64,000 nucleotides of DNA, taken from the NCBI RefSeq assembly GCF_038051995.1, contig NZ_CP150290.1:6941913-7005912 (forward strand), given 5' to 3'. Both the position numbers and the translations under genes were made by a program. The DNA comes from Paenibacillus sp. FSL H8-0537. Lineage in GTDB: Bacteria; Bacillota; Bacilli; Paenibacillales; Paenibacillaceae. The notes beneath the pieces were generated by a model. That model saw nothing but the letters and a program-made list of their open reading frames with translations. It had not been told where the DNA came from and did not search any database. Positions 37,662 to 46,142 of this stretch are shown piece by piece; the stretch's first letter is position 1; the number at the start of each line of letters is the position of its first letter.

Positions 37662-38654
37662 TCAGCTTTCCGCGGTAATTTCCCCGGTACGGGTTAAATC
37701 ATACCCTTCGATAGCTCCCAGCTCCTGCTTGAAGCTTTGCGACTGTAAAATGCGAATAACCGCATTAATGAAAACTTGATTGTCCGGCTTCTTCAACATA
37801 ACCAAGTCATATTGCTCCTGAACAAGCGGAATATAGGTAACGCGGGAAACGTTCGCTGCAGCCCTCTCCGTTCCAATACCCACATCGGCCTCGCCTGACG
37901 CAATCTGCGCAGCTACTCCAAGATGATTCGTCTGCTCCTGGTCATAGCCCGTTATGGAGGCTGCCTGAATATGGTGCAGCCTCAGCTGCTCATCGAGCAG
38001 AACGCGTGCGCCGGCACCGCGCTCGCGGTTGATGAGGCGCAGTCCCGGCTTCGCCAAATCGGCCCAGCTTGCCAGCTTAAGCGGATTGCCCTTCTGCACG
38101 AACAAGCCTGCGCTTCTCTTCAGCAAATGCACAACGATATAAGGTGCTCCAATTAATAGCTTACGAATATAGGGAACGTTATATTCCCCTGTATCGCCAT
38201 CCAGCAAATGCGTGCTGACAATGTCAGATTCTCCTCTATACATCGATACTAGGCTGTCCATGCTGCCGACGTAGGAGCGCAGCGGGCGCAGCCCCAAGCC
38301 CTCCCGCTCGATATGCTTGGCTAGAATATCTAGGCTCATATCTTGTCCGGTAATGACGATAGGCCGTCCCCCGCCAGCAGCTGCTGAGGCAGCGCTTCTG
38401 TCCGATAAGTCCTGTGCATACACGTGTGGAGTACCTTGATGCTGGGAAGCTGTTGACTTGCTGGCAGGCATATTAGCCTGGAGGCCTTTAGCCCGCAGCT
38501 TGTATGCTTCCAGATCGGAAGCATCAATTCGCATCTGCTTCCCTACCCGGTAGGACGGCAGCTCTCCTTTTTTAATTAAATCGTATACCGTGAGCTTGGA
38601 AATTTTTAATAGCTTGGCGATTTCTTCAGTTGTATATGAGATGTCAGCGGACAT
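37662..38654 (-). CDS. Excisionase-type HTH regulator with substrate-binding-like domain
   Basis: 330-residue regulator. Residues 5-55 are a MerR/excisionase-type helix-turn-helix (TTEEIAKLLKISKLTVYDLI, then RVGKQMRIDASDLEAYK). Residues about 95-320 resemble a periplasmic-binding-protein fold (PBP-like), including STHLLDGDTGEYN and INRERGAGARVLLDEQL. Proteins of this design are thought to sense molybdate or tungstate. Divergent orientation to modAB supports control of that operon. There is a Ser/Ala/Gln-rich linker in between. Ligand is inferred from context. Confidence 0.88.
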   Translation of the reverse strand: MSADISYTTEEIAKLLKISKLTVYDLIKKGELPSYRVGKQMRIDASDLEAYKLRAKGLQANMPASKSTASQHQGTPHVYAQDLSDRSAASAAAGGGRPIVITGQDMSLDILAKHIEREGLGLRPLRSYVGSMDSLVSMYRGESDIVSTHLLDGDTGEYNVPYIRKLLIGAPYIVVHLLKRSAGLFVQKGNPLKLASWADLAKPGLRLINRERGAGARVLLDEQLRLHHIQAASITGYDQEQTNHLGVAAQIASGEADVGIGTERAAANVSRVTYIPLVQEQYDLVMLKKPDNQVFINAVIRILQSQSFKQELGAIEGYDLTRTGEITAES

Positions 38655-38836
38655 ATTGGATCTCCTTAGCCTCGCTCAGCCTAGTTTGCGGGCTGATTTT
38701 GGTCATTATTTTCATACCCTTAATTGTAGCATAATATATTTCAAACATCCCATCTCCCTTTACAGTAGAATTGACACCATCTATAATGATATTTAGTTAT
38801 AAGTAGATATAATAAACTATATTTGGAGGAGAGTTT

Positions 38837-39715
38837 ATGTTTAAACCTTTCAAAAAACCTGCTGTGCTTTTTTTCATGTTGGCTGTGCTGCTAGTATGCG
38901 CGGCGTGTGGCGCGAACAATACCGGAACGGCTGCAATAGATACCAGCACAAGCAGTCCTAGCGCTGCTGTTGTAGAATCGGCATCGCCGCAAGCGAGCGA
39001 AGCTGCCGCACCCGCTGAAAACGCAGCTTTAACGATTTCCGCTGCTGCCAGCTTGACGGATGCCCTGCAAGAAATCAAGCAAGCATATGAAGCTGCAAAT
39101 CCATCCATTTCCTTGAACTTTAACTTCGGCGCTTCTGGCGCATTGCAACAGCAAATCGAGCAAGGAGCTCCAGCTGATCTGTTCCTTTCGGCTTCTTCCA
39201 AAAACCTGAAGGTGCTCGTTGAAGGCGGCTTTATTGACGAAGACCAGCAAAAGAAGCTGCTAGCCAATGAACTCGTTATTGTAACGAGAGCTGACAGCAA
39301 AGTTCAAGTAGCCGCGATTGCTGATCTCAGCCAGGATACCCTTGGCAAAATCGCAATCGGTATTCCAGAAAGCGTTCCTGCCGGCAACTATGCAATGGAA
39401 GCTTTGACGAACGCTAAGCTGTGGGATAGCCTGCAATCCAAGCTTGTCCAAGCGAAAGACGTGCGCCAAGTACTGCAATATGTAGAAACAGGCAATGTAG
39501 ACGCTGGTTTCGTCTATCGTACAGATGCTTTAACTTCCGATAAAGTCACAATTGCTGCTGCTGTTGACCCGGCAACTTACACCCCCATTGTATATCCAAT
39601 CGGTATTGTGAAAGAAACGAAGCATCAAAGCGAAGCAGAAGCTTTTTACGCTTACCTGCAAACAGCCGATGCGATGAACGTATTCACTAAATACGGATTC
39701 TCCGCAGCGCAATGA
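38837..39715 (+). CDS. modA: Molybdate ABC transporter substrate-binding lipoprotein
   Basis: 292-residue surface lipoprotein that would bind molybdate (or tungstate). The signal peptide ends in the lipobox VCAAC, with an Ala/Ser-rich tether to about residue 60. The ModA core begins LTISAAASLTDALQEIKQAY, with NFGASGALQQQIEQGAPADLFLS further on; these Ser and Ala-Ser residues form the oxyanion pocket. GGAGGAGAG precedes the ATG. It overlaps modB by 4 bp. An AT-rich promoter region with TATAAT at 38808-38813 precedes it. Confidence 0.93.
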   Translation: MFKPFKKPAVLFFMLAVLLVCAACGANNTGTAAIDTSTSSPSAAVVESASPQASEAAAPAENAALTISAAASLTDALQEIKQAYEAANPSISLNFNFGASGALQQQIEQGAPADLFLSASSKNLKVLVEGGFIDEDQQKKLLANELVIVTRADSKVQVAAIADLSQDTLGKIAIGIPESVPAGNYAMEALTNAKLWDSLQSKLVQAKDVRQVLQYVETGNVDAGFVYRTDALTSDKVTIAAAVDPATYTPIVYPIGIVKETKHQSEAEAFYAYLQTADAMNVFTKYGFSAAQ

Positions 39716-40386
39716 TTGGGGCAGGCATAGATTGGCCCGCATTTTGGACGCCGATCCGGCTTTCTCTACAGGTTGCCTTACTATCGAGTGTTGTAACCCT
39801 TTTGCTTGGAGTCCTCATTGCAAAATGGATGTCAAAAGCAAAGTTTAAAGGCAAGCTGCTGCTTGAAACGCTATTCATGCTGCCGCTCGTGCTGCCGCCT
39901 ACAGTCGTTGGTTTCCTGCTGCTTGTGTTGCTGGGCCGCAGGGGCTGGATGGGCAAGCTGATTGAATGGGTGTTTCATGCACCGGTCATTTTTACTTGGT
40001 GGGCGGCGGTTATCGCTTCCATTGTCGTTGCCTTTCCTCTCGTCTACCAGACGATGAAGGTTGGCTTCTCAGGAGTAGATCATCATCTTGAGGATGCGGG
40101 CCGCTCCATGGGCGGCAACGAGTGGCAGATTTTTCGCTATATTACGCTGCCGCTTGTATGGCCATCACTCATCAGCGCTTATCTACTCGGCTTCGCCAGA
40201 GCGCTCGGTGAGTTCGGCGCTACGCTCATGATTGCTGGCAACATTCCAGGTGTTACGCAGACGGTACCAACTGCGATCTACGTCGCCGTAGACGGGGGAA
40301 ATATGACGATGGCATGGGCTTGGACGATGGCCATTGTACTAATCTCCTTTCTTATGCTGGCGTTCACCCGAAGAAAGACCGAATAG
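39712..40386 (+). CDS. modB: Molybdate ABC transporter permease
   Basis: 224-residue inner-membrane permease with about five helices and the EAA-type coupling loop (DAGRSMGGNEWQIFRYITLPLVWP) near residue 120-145. It forms the channel of the molybdate importer with ModA. The start overlaps the modA stop (ATGA). No modC ATPase follows: the operon ends in a terminator 25 bp later. An ATPase from elsewhere is therefore needed. Confidence 0.93.
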   Translation: MIGAGIDWPAFWTPIRLSLQVALLSSVVTLLLGVLIAKWMSKAKFKGKLLLETLFMLPLVLPPTVVGFLLLVLLGRRGWMGKLIEWVFHAPVIFTWWAAVIASIVVAFPLVYQTMKVGFSGVDHHLEDAGRSMGGNEWQIFRYITLPLVWPSLISAYLLGFARALGEFGATLMIAGNIPGVTQTVPTAIYVAVDGGNMTMAWAWTMAIVLISFLMLAFTRRKTE

Positions 40387-40410
40387 CCGTGTAGAAAAAA
40401 TAGGCATAAA

Positions 40411-40449
40411 ACAAGCCGTGCTTCTCTTCAGCAGAGAAACACGGCTTGT
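40411..40449 (+). terminator. Terminator after modB
   Basis: ACAAGCCGTG...CACGGCTTGT with an inner TTCTCT/AGAGAA stem, a long near-perfect hairpin 25 bp after modB. Confidence 0.85.
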
Positions 40450-40523
40450 CTTCCTGTTAACTGGTTACCGTTCACTGTTTATCAGGTATCCGTATCCCTC
40501 CGTAACCCGTAAGCAGTTATTGG

Positions 40524-40772
40524 CTAGCGTATAAAATGCTCTAGCGCCTTATTCAAATCCTCCAGCGTCTTCTTCTCCCCATGGTGAATCGCATCCACCA
40601 CACAGCTCTCCAAATGATCCTTAAGCAGCAGCTTGGCCGCATTATCGAGCGCCTTGCGCACCGCCGCGATCTGCAGCAAAATATCCGAGCAGTCGCGTCC
40701 GTCGGCCGTCATTTCCTTCACCGATCGAACATGCCCTTCAATTCAAGCCTCCCGTTTGTACCGCATATTCTC
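40524..40772 (-). pseudogene. CsoR/FrmR-family metal-sensing repressor, interrupted by a TGA codon
   Basis: The C-terminal 65 residues (from a GTG at 40721) match the CsoR family: the Cys in GRDCSDIL, then the HLESCV motif, give the Cys-x-His-Cys ligand set. Reading upstream in the same frame, IEGHVRSVKEM, normally found near the N-terminus, is also encoded. It is preceded by an in-frame TGA (40751-40749), then seven more codons and an ATG at 40772 with GAGGAG just before it. The gene thus looks full-length but broken by one nonsense codon (CGA to TGA would restore RIEG), unless a downstream GTG is used. A CsoR-type operator lies just upstream. Confidence 0.75.
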
Positions 40773-40778
40773 CTCATC

Positions 40779-40800
40779 TTATCCCCCTAGGGGGTTATTG
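40779..40800. promoter_or_regulatory. CsoR-type operator palindrome
   Basis: ATCCCCCTAGGGGGTTA, read on the plus strand, is a GC-rich palindrome (CCCCCTAGGGGG) flanked by AT pairs, the form of operators bound by CsoR-like copper repressors. It sits immediately upstream of the interrupted repressor gene and 114 bp from the ArsR gene, so it could have served autoregulation. Confidence 0.6.
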
Positions 40801-40870
40801 TAAAGAAAATCCCACCTCATTCCTTCTTAAAATTAAAGCTTTACTTATTACATACCAATATGATAGCCTT

Positions 40871-40890
40871 ATTTCCACAGATATAGAAAT
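40871..40890. promoter_or_regulatory. Candidate ArsR operator 1
   Basis: A 20-bp site with ATTTC(CA) and TAGAAAT ends, 24 bp upstream of the ArsR-family gene. It has the same ends and spacing as the palindrome at 41207-41226. Confidence 0.45.
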
Positions 40891-40913
40891 AATATTGGAG
40901 GAGGGGCTAGACC

Positions 40914-41192
40914 GTGGAGGAACAGGAAGCAGCGCAAGCCGCCGTAAAAGTTTATAAAGCGCTCGGAGAGCCGACTCGGTTTAAAATCGCTCAACTGCTC
41001 GCTAAGCAGCCTGATCAATGCTGCAGCATGCTTGGGCATCAATTAGAGATGGTTGCAGGCTCAACACTTTCCCACCATTTGAAGCAGCTGTCCGAATGCG
41101 GCCTGTTAAAAATGCGCAAGGAAGGTACGTTTATTTACTACAGCCCGGATATGGACGTTATACAGAAATACGCTCCTTATTTGCTGGCGTAA
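40914..41192 (+). CDS. ArsR-family transcriptional regulator
   Basis: 92-residue winged-helix repressor starting at GTG, 9 nt after GGAGGAGG. The helix-turn-helix is within GSTLSHHLKQLSECGLL (about 50-66). A Cys-Cys pair (QCCSMLG, about 37-38) near helix 3 could sense a metal or oxidant, but it is not the classical ELCVCDL box. It lies 68 bp upstream of an MFS transporter gene on the same strand. Similar 20-bp palindromes before both genes suggest it controls itself and the transporter. Confidence 0.9.
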   Translation: MEEQEAAQAAVKVYKALGEPTRFKIAQLLAKQPDQCCSMLGHQLEMVAGSTLSHHLKQLSECGLLKMRKEGTFIYYSPDMDVIQKYAPYLLA

Positions 41193-41206
41193 TTTTTTTG
41201 ATTTTA

Positions 41207-41226
41207 ATTTCTATATTTTTAGAAAT
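41207..41226. promoter_or_regulatory. Candidate ArsR operator 2
   Basis: ATTTCTA and TAGAAAT form a perfect 7-bp inverted repeat with a 6-bp spacer, in the gap between the ArsR and MFS genes. Confidence 0.5.
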
Positions 41227-41260
41227 ATGAAAATATAAGTGGAGAGGACTTTCTATCATC

Positions 41261-42451
41261 ATGCTGTCAAACACGTGGAAAATTTATTTGCTTGCTTTAA
41301 TTAGTTTTTTGGTTGGAACTTCGGAATACGTCATTGCGGGGATACTGGATAAAATAGCGGAGGATATTGGCGTATCAGTCAGTGCCGCAGGCCAGCTCAT
41401 CACCTTCTTCTCGCTTACTTACGCGCTTGGCACCCCTATTCTGATGGCCATGACGGGACGGATTGAACGCCGCAAGCTGCTCATGTATGCGATGGTCGTC
41501 TTCGTTCTTGGCAACTTGCTTGCCATCGCTCTTCCAGGCTTTGGCTATTTTATTGCAGCACGCATCATTATGGCGCTTGGGGCAGGCGTCGTCGTTGTAA
41601 CATCACTAACGCTTGCTACAAAAATGGCACCGCCAGGCAAACAGGCCAGCGCACTCGCTACCGTCGTAACGGGGTTTACTGCCGCGCTTATCATCGGCAT
41701 TCCAATTGGCCGTATGGTAGCAGCCTCTTATGACTGGAAAAGCGTCTTCGGTGGCATCGGCGTACTCGGTTTGCTTGCCATCCTTATTATTGCATTTGCT
41801 ATTCCAAGATATGATGGCGAGCCTTCTGTACCGCTGCGGGAGCAGCTAGCTCTGCTCAAAACTCCAAAAATAGCCGCTGCTTTAGGTGTCACTTTCTTAT
41901 GGATAGCCGGCTATTCGATTCCCTATACGTACATTTCGCCCTACCTTCTACAAGTCACTTCTATGAGCGAAAATACACTAAGCATCGCCTTGTTCGGTTT
42001 TGGGGTAGCCAGCCTGATTGGCTCCAAGCTAGGCGGCTTCAGCACAGATAAATGGGGCGTGAAGCGTACGTTAATGGGAGGTATGCTCGTTCATGCTGCT
42101 GCTCTACTGTTCATTTCCTTCAGCTCCAGCTCTTCTGTTATTGTCTTCCCGCTGCTTATGCTGTGGTCATTTGCTGCTTGGTCATCCGGACCTACACAGC
42201 AATACAATTTGCTGACGCTTGCTCCGGGCGCATCGAGCATTATGCTCAGCCTGAATACTTCCGTACTGCAGCTAGCGATGGCTGTTGGTGCAAGCGCAGG
42301 CGGACTAATCGTCGCCAAAGTCTCCTTGCCTAGCATTACGTGGATTGGCTCATTTGGCGTTTTGCTTGCTGTGATTTTGATTGTGCTTTCTCGCAAGCTG
42401 TCCAGCAGCCACGAGCAAGCATCCATTCCCAGTGTCGCCCCACAAGCTTGA
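41261..42451 (+). CDS. MFS efflux transporter
   Basis: 396-residue DHA1-type major facilitator with 12 predicted helices. The helix 2-3 loop carries MTGRIERRKLLMYAMVVFVLG, the usual MFS motif A, and the first half has the ALGAGVVVV and GIPIGR segments of motif C. It is similar to YdhP/AraJ-type sugar or drug exporters. Substrate unknown; the preceding ArsR gene suggests induction by a toxic compound. A hairpin terminator follows about 118 bp downstream. Confidence 0.9.
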   Translation: MLSNTWKIYLLALISFLVGTSEYVIAGILDKIAEDIGVSVSAAGQLITFFSLTYALGTPILMAMTGRIERRKLLMYAMVVFVLGNLLAIALPGFGYFIAARIIMALGAGVVVVTSLTLATKMAPPGKQASALATVVTGFTAALIIGIPIGRMVAASYDWKSVFGGIGVLGLLAILIIAFAIPRYDGEPSVPLREQLALLKTPKIAAALGVTFLWIAGYSIPYTYISPYLLQVTSMSENTLSIALFGFGVASLIGSKLGGFSTDKWGVKRTLMGGMLVHAAALLFISFSSSSSVIVFPLLMLWSFAAWSSGPTQQYNLLTLAPGASSIMLSLNTSVLQLAMAVGASAGGLIVAKVSLPSITWIGSFGVLLAVILIVLSRKLSSSHEQASIPSVAPQA

Positions 42452-42569
42452 AATAACGTGAAATGACTTGCAATGATTAGTAATGTATTTGCAAAGTTCT
42501 CTTCATCTTGTTTTAATAAACAACCTCTATACTAGTACTCAACCCCCCTTTTAATTAATATAAATGCTT

Positions 42570-42603
42570 AGACCCACAGCCCGTTGCTGTGGGTCTCTTT
42601 TTG
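42570..42603 (+). terminator. Terminator after MFS gene
   Basis: AGACCCACAGC-CCGTT-GCTGTGGGTCT followed by CTTTTTG, a perfect 11-bp stem. Confidence 0.9.
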
Positions 42604-42648
42604 CCTTTTATTCAGCCTGCCCAAATCAACCATCATAAATAGGCATAA

Positions 42649-42689
42649 AAAAGAAGCCTGCCTAGACGAATCTCAGGCAGACTTCTTTT
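42649..42689 (-). terminator. Terminator after rpsR
   Basis: AAAAGAAG(C)CTGCCT and AGGCAG(A)CTTCTTTT form a long stem, on the minus strand ending in TTCTTTTTT. Confidence 0.85.
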
Positions 42690-42701
42690 GAATAGAAAAA
42701 T

Positions 42702-42986
42702 CTATTCTGTAGTGTACGGCAGCAATGCTACTTGACGCGAACGTTTGATCGCAACAGTCAGCAGGCGTTGGTACTTCGCGCTTGTTCCAGTTACACGACG
42801 TGGCAAAATTTTGCCGCGCTCGCTGATAAACTTTTTAAGCAGGTCCGTGTCTTTATAATCAACTTTAGTGATCTTGTTCACGGTGAAGAAGCAAACTTTA
42901 CGGCGTTTGTTACGTCCGCCTTTGCGGCCGCCGAATTTGCGTTCTGGACGCTCTCCGTCTCCGCCATCTCTTGGCTTAAAGCTCAT
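42702..42986 (-). CDS. rpsR: 30S ribosomal protein S18
   Basis: 94-residue ribosomal protein from the ATG at 42986, which has AAAGGATGG upstream; the in-frame codons before it lack a ribosome site. The conserved [20 protein letters not shown] and [15 protein letters not shown] segments are present. A charged Gly/Arg-rich N-terminus precedes them, common in Paenibacillus. Last gene of the rpsF-ssb-rpsR operon. Confidence 0.96.
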   Translation of the reverse strand: MSFKPRDGGDGERPERKFGGRKGGRNKRRKVCFFTVNKITKVDYKDTDLLKKFISERGKILPRRVTGTSAKYQRLLTVAIKRSRQVALLPYTTE

Positions 42987-43004
42987 TCGAATCCATCCTT
43001 TCAA

Positions 43005-43559
43005 TTAAAATGGCAAATCATCCTCAGATATATCGATCGGTCGACCATCATCCGAGAACGGATCACGGTTGTCGTTACGTGAGTTGTTACTGGAGCGGCC
43101 GCTATTGTTATTACTGTTGTTGTTGTTGCTGTTATAGCCGCCTCCGCCTCCTCCACCGTTACCGTAGGAAGAACCGCCTCCGAAAGAACCGCCTCCGCCG
43201 CTCATGGCACCGCTCTCTTCACGCGCTCCGCCCGCATCCTTGTTGGATTCCAAGAAACGGACGTTGTCAGCGATTACTTCCGTCACATAGACGCGCTTGC
43301 CTTCGTTGTTCTCGTAGTTCCGAACCTGAATGCGACCTTCAACCGCCGTTAAGCGGCCTTTGCGTAAGTAGTTGGCGCATGTCTCGGCTAGCTGACGCCA
43401 CGTGACTACCGGAATGAAATCCGCTTCACGCTCGCCCTGACCGCTCGTAAACGGACGGTCAACTGCTATTGTAAATTGCGCTACTGCAACGCCAGCAGGC
43501 GTGTAACGCAATTCTGGATCTCTCGTCAATCTACCAATAAGTATTACACGATTCAACAT
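43005..43559 (-). CDS. ssb: Single-stranded DNA-binding protein
   Basis: 184-residue essential SSB. The OB-fold N-terminus ([20 protein letters not shown]) and the RLAEVEG-type central part are complete. A long Gly/Asn/Ser-rich linker (about 115-170) follows, then the acidic C-terminal tip ending DISEDDLPF that recruits replication and repair partners. Cotranscribed with rpsF and rpsR. Confidence 0.97.
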   Translation of the reverse strand: MLNRVILIGRLTRDPELRYTPAGVAVAQFTIAVDRPFTSGQGEREADFIPVVTWRQLAETCANYLRKGRLTAVEGRIQVRNYENNEGKRVYVTEVIADNVRFLESNKDAGGAREESGAMSGGGGSFGGGSSYGNGGGGGGGYNSNNNNSNNNSGRSSNNSRNDNRDPFSDDGRPIDISEDDLPF

Positions 43560-43597
43560 CGTCTCTGACCTCCCAATCGATCAATCCTTGGCTTCAA

Positions 43598-43882
43598 CTA
43601 AGCTACGTCTCTGACGACCAAGAAGCGGATAATTTCATCCGTAATCTTCAGGATACGGTCAAGTTCGTTAACGACTTCCGTAGTTCCGTTGAAATGAACC
43701 AGAACGTAGTATCCCTCACGAATCTTGTTGATCTCATACGCAAGACGGCGTTTACCGCTAACATCTTGTTTCGTAACTTCTCCACCATTGGAGATGATGC
43801 CATTAAATTTCTCAACGACAGCTTGAAGAGCTTCTTGCTCAACATCAGGACGAACAATGTACATCACTTCGTATTTGCGCAT
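43598..43882 (-). CDS. rpsF: 30S ribosomal protein S6
   Basis: 94-residue ribosomal protein (MRKYEVMYIVRPDVEQEAL) pairing with S18 in the small subunit. AAAGGAGGTG lies just before the ATG. The 100-nt leader contains a GCGAG/CTCGC hairpin and a second stem with a CCG segment, which would fit S6:S18 feedback control of the operon; this is only suggestive. First gene of rpsF-ssb-rpsR. Confidence 0.97.
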   Translation of the reverse strand: MRKYEVMYIVRPDVEQEALQAVVEKFNGIISNGGEVTKQDVSGKRRLAYEINKIREGYYVLVHFNGTTEVVNELDRILKITDEIIRFLVVRDVA

Positions 43883-44141
43883 TATGTTTCACCTCCTTTT
43901 GGACTAACGGCCCCATAAATGGAGCAAGGAGCGAGGTTCTTACTCGCATCCTCTAACTATACCAAATATATAGCCCAAAAACAAGCTTCTATTTCCTCCC
44001 GTTATCTGGCGTTCATGAACGTCCAGCCCTCGGCTCATATTAATGTAGCGGGCAGACGATTTCATTATGCTTGCAGGCTTATGTCATGACGTCATAACGG
44101 CTTCAATGGCAATCCACATCATGTACAGGAGGTTATTTACG

Positions 44142-44324
44142 ATGGGCGAAGGAACATTGTTTTCCGCTGGCGATAAGGCGCCGAATGATGGCACTTACAT
44201 CGAGGATGGCGTCAATTCCTTTCATCAAGGCATTCAAAACCCGCAGAAGGTAAAGCTGAGCAAAGGCCAACGCTTCCCGGACAACTCGAACCACGAGCGC
44301 AAGTGGAAGCGAATGGGCCACTAA
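44142..44324 (+). CDS. yjzC: YjzC-family small protein
   Basis: 60-residue hydrophilic protein beginning MGEGTLFSAGDKAPNDGTY and rich in charged residues, matching the YjzC family of Bacillales. Function unknown. AGGAGG lies 9 nt upstream of the ATG. Sits alone between rpsF and the insertion sequence. Confidence 0.9.
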   Translation: MGEGTLFSAGDKAPNDGTYIEDGVNSFHQGIQNPQKVKLSKGQRFPDNSNHERKWKRMGH

Positions 44325-44673
44325 ATTTCAAAACGAATGTATAGCTTTCGCCCAGCGTGGGCATTCTAATTTATGACGGTGTGAAGAGAGGTGTGGTTCC
44401 GTTGGACTTCATAGTGCAAGGGCTGCTACAAGAGGAATTTGTCCACTGAGCTTTAGAAGCGGAGGGTTGTGCCAAAGACAATGTCCGTAACACACGCACA
44501 CTTGCCCATTTCCAAAAGTAAAGCGGTATATGCCGCCAGCCAGAAGAATGGACAGGTCAGTTAACGAATACGCAGCAGCGGAAACGTTGGTACTGATTGA
44601 ATAGTGATTGCTCCCATGTTTCTGTTGTAAAGTAGTGAGAAAATGTACTCAATCGATCAAACACCGTCAGGAG
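44325..44673. other. Non-coding stretch before the insertion sequence
   Basis: I see no convincing gene, only an 18-codon reading frame near 44548 that ends quickly, and no known RNA. It may contain the promoter or debris of a gene whose terminator hairpin was used as the insertion target at 44674. Confidence 0.3.
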
Positions 44674-44695
44674 AAGGAGCTCGCAAGAGCTCCTT
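44674..44695. repeat. Target-site duplication, left copy (palindromic hairpin)
   Basis: AAGGAGCTC-GCAA-GAGCTCCTT, a perfect 9-bp hairpin, identical in sequence and orientation to 46254-46275. Confidence 0.8.
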
Positions 44696-44787
44696 CAGAT
44701 TGTCGAGAAACCCTACGTCTTGTTCCAAGACGCTTGGGTTTCTCTTTGTTTTGGGGATCCAAACGAAGCTAAAGGAGGAGGATTCCT

Positions 44788-45555
44788 CTATTGCGCCCTC
44801 CTTTCAAGATAGAGGGCGATCTTCTTCATGTTTTGCACGGCTGTGGTCATCAGCGCTTGCTCCGTAGCATTGCGCAGTCCCCGCAACCGGCAATAGCGAA
44901 ACCCATGGAGCTGTTTAGCATCCGCGAAGCTTCGCTCAATCGTCTCTTTTCGTTTTCGGTATAGCCTTTTGCCTGACTTGCTGAGGCGGTTTAATCGCAC
45001 TTGCTCCTTACTATTCTCCCAGATGTGCCGCGTGACGATCTTTCGCTTGTTGCGAGATCGCGTACATTTTTCCAGGACAGGACAAGCGGCACACCTCTTC
45101 GGATCCGAAGCATAATGTCGGTACCCGTGACGATCCGTCGTGCGGTACACCAGTTCCTGCTGCTCGGGACAGCGGTACACGTTTCGCTCGGCCTCATACG
45201 TGAATTTCCACTTCGGGTACAACCCTTGCGTGGGATGAAATCTGCGATGCGCGATGACACCAAAGATTTTACGTTCTTCCAGCCCTTTGCAAATGGGCGT
45301 GGTCATGTAGCCTGAATCTAAAGCAACGGCTTCTACCTCAAAACCAAAACGTTTACGCTGACGGTCTAATCGAGAGAGATACGGGACGGAATCATGGACG
45401 TTGCCTGCGGTTACGAAAACATCGGTAATGAGGTTGTACTTCACATCAACGGTGCGATGATCCAAATAAAAGAAGCCTTCTGGCTTGCCTTCCCGAAACA
45501 TATATCCGCTGTCCGGATCCGTTGTGCTCACCTTCACTTCCTTGTCCTCGTTCAC
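44788..45555 (-). CDS. IS1182 transposase, second frame (C-terminal part)
   Basis: 255 residues from a GTG. It holds the rest of the DDE transposase: the second catalytic Asp in ALDSGYMT, a zinc-like cysteine cluster (CAACPVLEKC) and the catalytic Glu in ETIERSFADAK. It lacks the first Asp, so it should be inactive unless joined to the first frame. A GGGAGGAG run abuts the GTG and could also allow independent initiation. A -1 shift upstream would fuse it to the first part into about 451 residues. Confidence 0.85.
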   Translation of the reverse strand: MNEDKEVKVSTTDPDSGYMFREGKPEGFFYLDHRTVDVKYNLITDVFVTAGNVHDSVPYLSRLDRQRKRFGFEVEAVALDSGYMTTPICKGLEERKIFGVIAHRRFHPTQGLYPKWKFTYEAERNVYRCPEQQELVYRTTDRHGYRHYASDPKRCAACPVLEKCTRSRNKRKIVTRHIWENSKEQVRLNRLSKSGKRLYRKRKETIERSFADAKQLHGFRYCRLRGLRNATEQALMTTAVQNMKKIALYLERRAQ

Positions 45556-45569
45556 CTCCTCCCGTGGTT

Positions 45570-46142
45570 TTAGTGCTTTTTTCCTTGGGTTTGACGATCC
45601 GTTTCAACGGCTGCATTTAGCTCATCGAGATAATCTCTTGTGTTTTGCTTGACTTGTTCTTTCGTGTATTTGTTTTTGTTCGCGTTCGCTTTGACATGGG
45701 TCGAATCCGAAACCAGCACACGGCCGCCAACCATGCGATGCGAGACGGCTTGCAGCACAATCTCATCAAAGATGTCTTGAAAAACAGAAGTATCTTTAAA
45801 CCGGGTACGCCGGTTCCAACTAATCGTTGTATGGTCAGGCACACGATCCGTTAATCCCAGTCCTAAAAACCAACGATACGCGAGATTCGTTTGCACTTCG
45901 CGTTCAAGCTGACGTTCGGAACGAATCCCGTAGAAATAGCCCAGAAAGATCATCTTGAAAAGAACAAGCGGATCAATGGCTGGACGCCCGTTATCTTGTG
46001 AATACAGATGTCGAACCTTTTCATCAATAAAGGAAAAATCAATATACTTGTCGATCTTGCGAAGCATATGATCAACAGGCACTAAGTCTTCTATGGAAAC
46101 GAACTCGTAACTTTGTTGTTTATCTCGATTAGAACGCAGCAT
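45570..46142 (-). CDS. IS1182 transposase, first frame (N-terminal part)
   Basis: 190 residues containing the IS1182 N-terminal domain (RQLEREVQTNLAYRWFLGLG) and the first catalytic Asp in VLVSDSTHVKA. The frame ends in TAA at 45572-45570. Just before it lies A-AAA-AAG (45582-45576) in the phase needed for -1 ribosomal frameshifting. After the shift the frame continues ALKPREE directly into the second part. Alternatively a one-base change in the A-run has broken the gene. Confidence 0.85.
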   Translation of the reverse strand: MLRSNRDKQQSYEFVSIEDLVPVDHMLRKIDKYIDFSFIDEKVRHLYSQDNGRPAIDPLVLFKMIFLGYFYGIRSERQLEREVQTNLAYRWFLGLGLTDRVPDHTTISWNRRTRFKDTSVFQDIFDEIVLQAVSHRMVGGRVLVSDSTHVKANANKNKYTKEQVKQNTRDYLDELNAAVETDRQTQGKKH

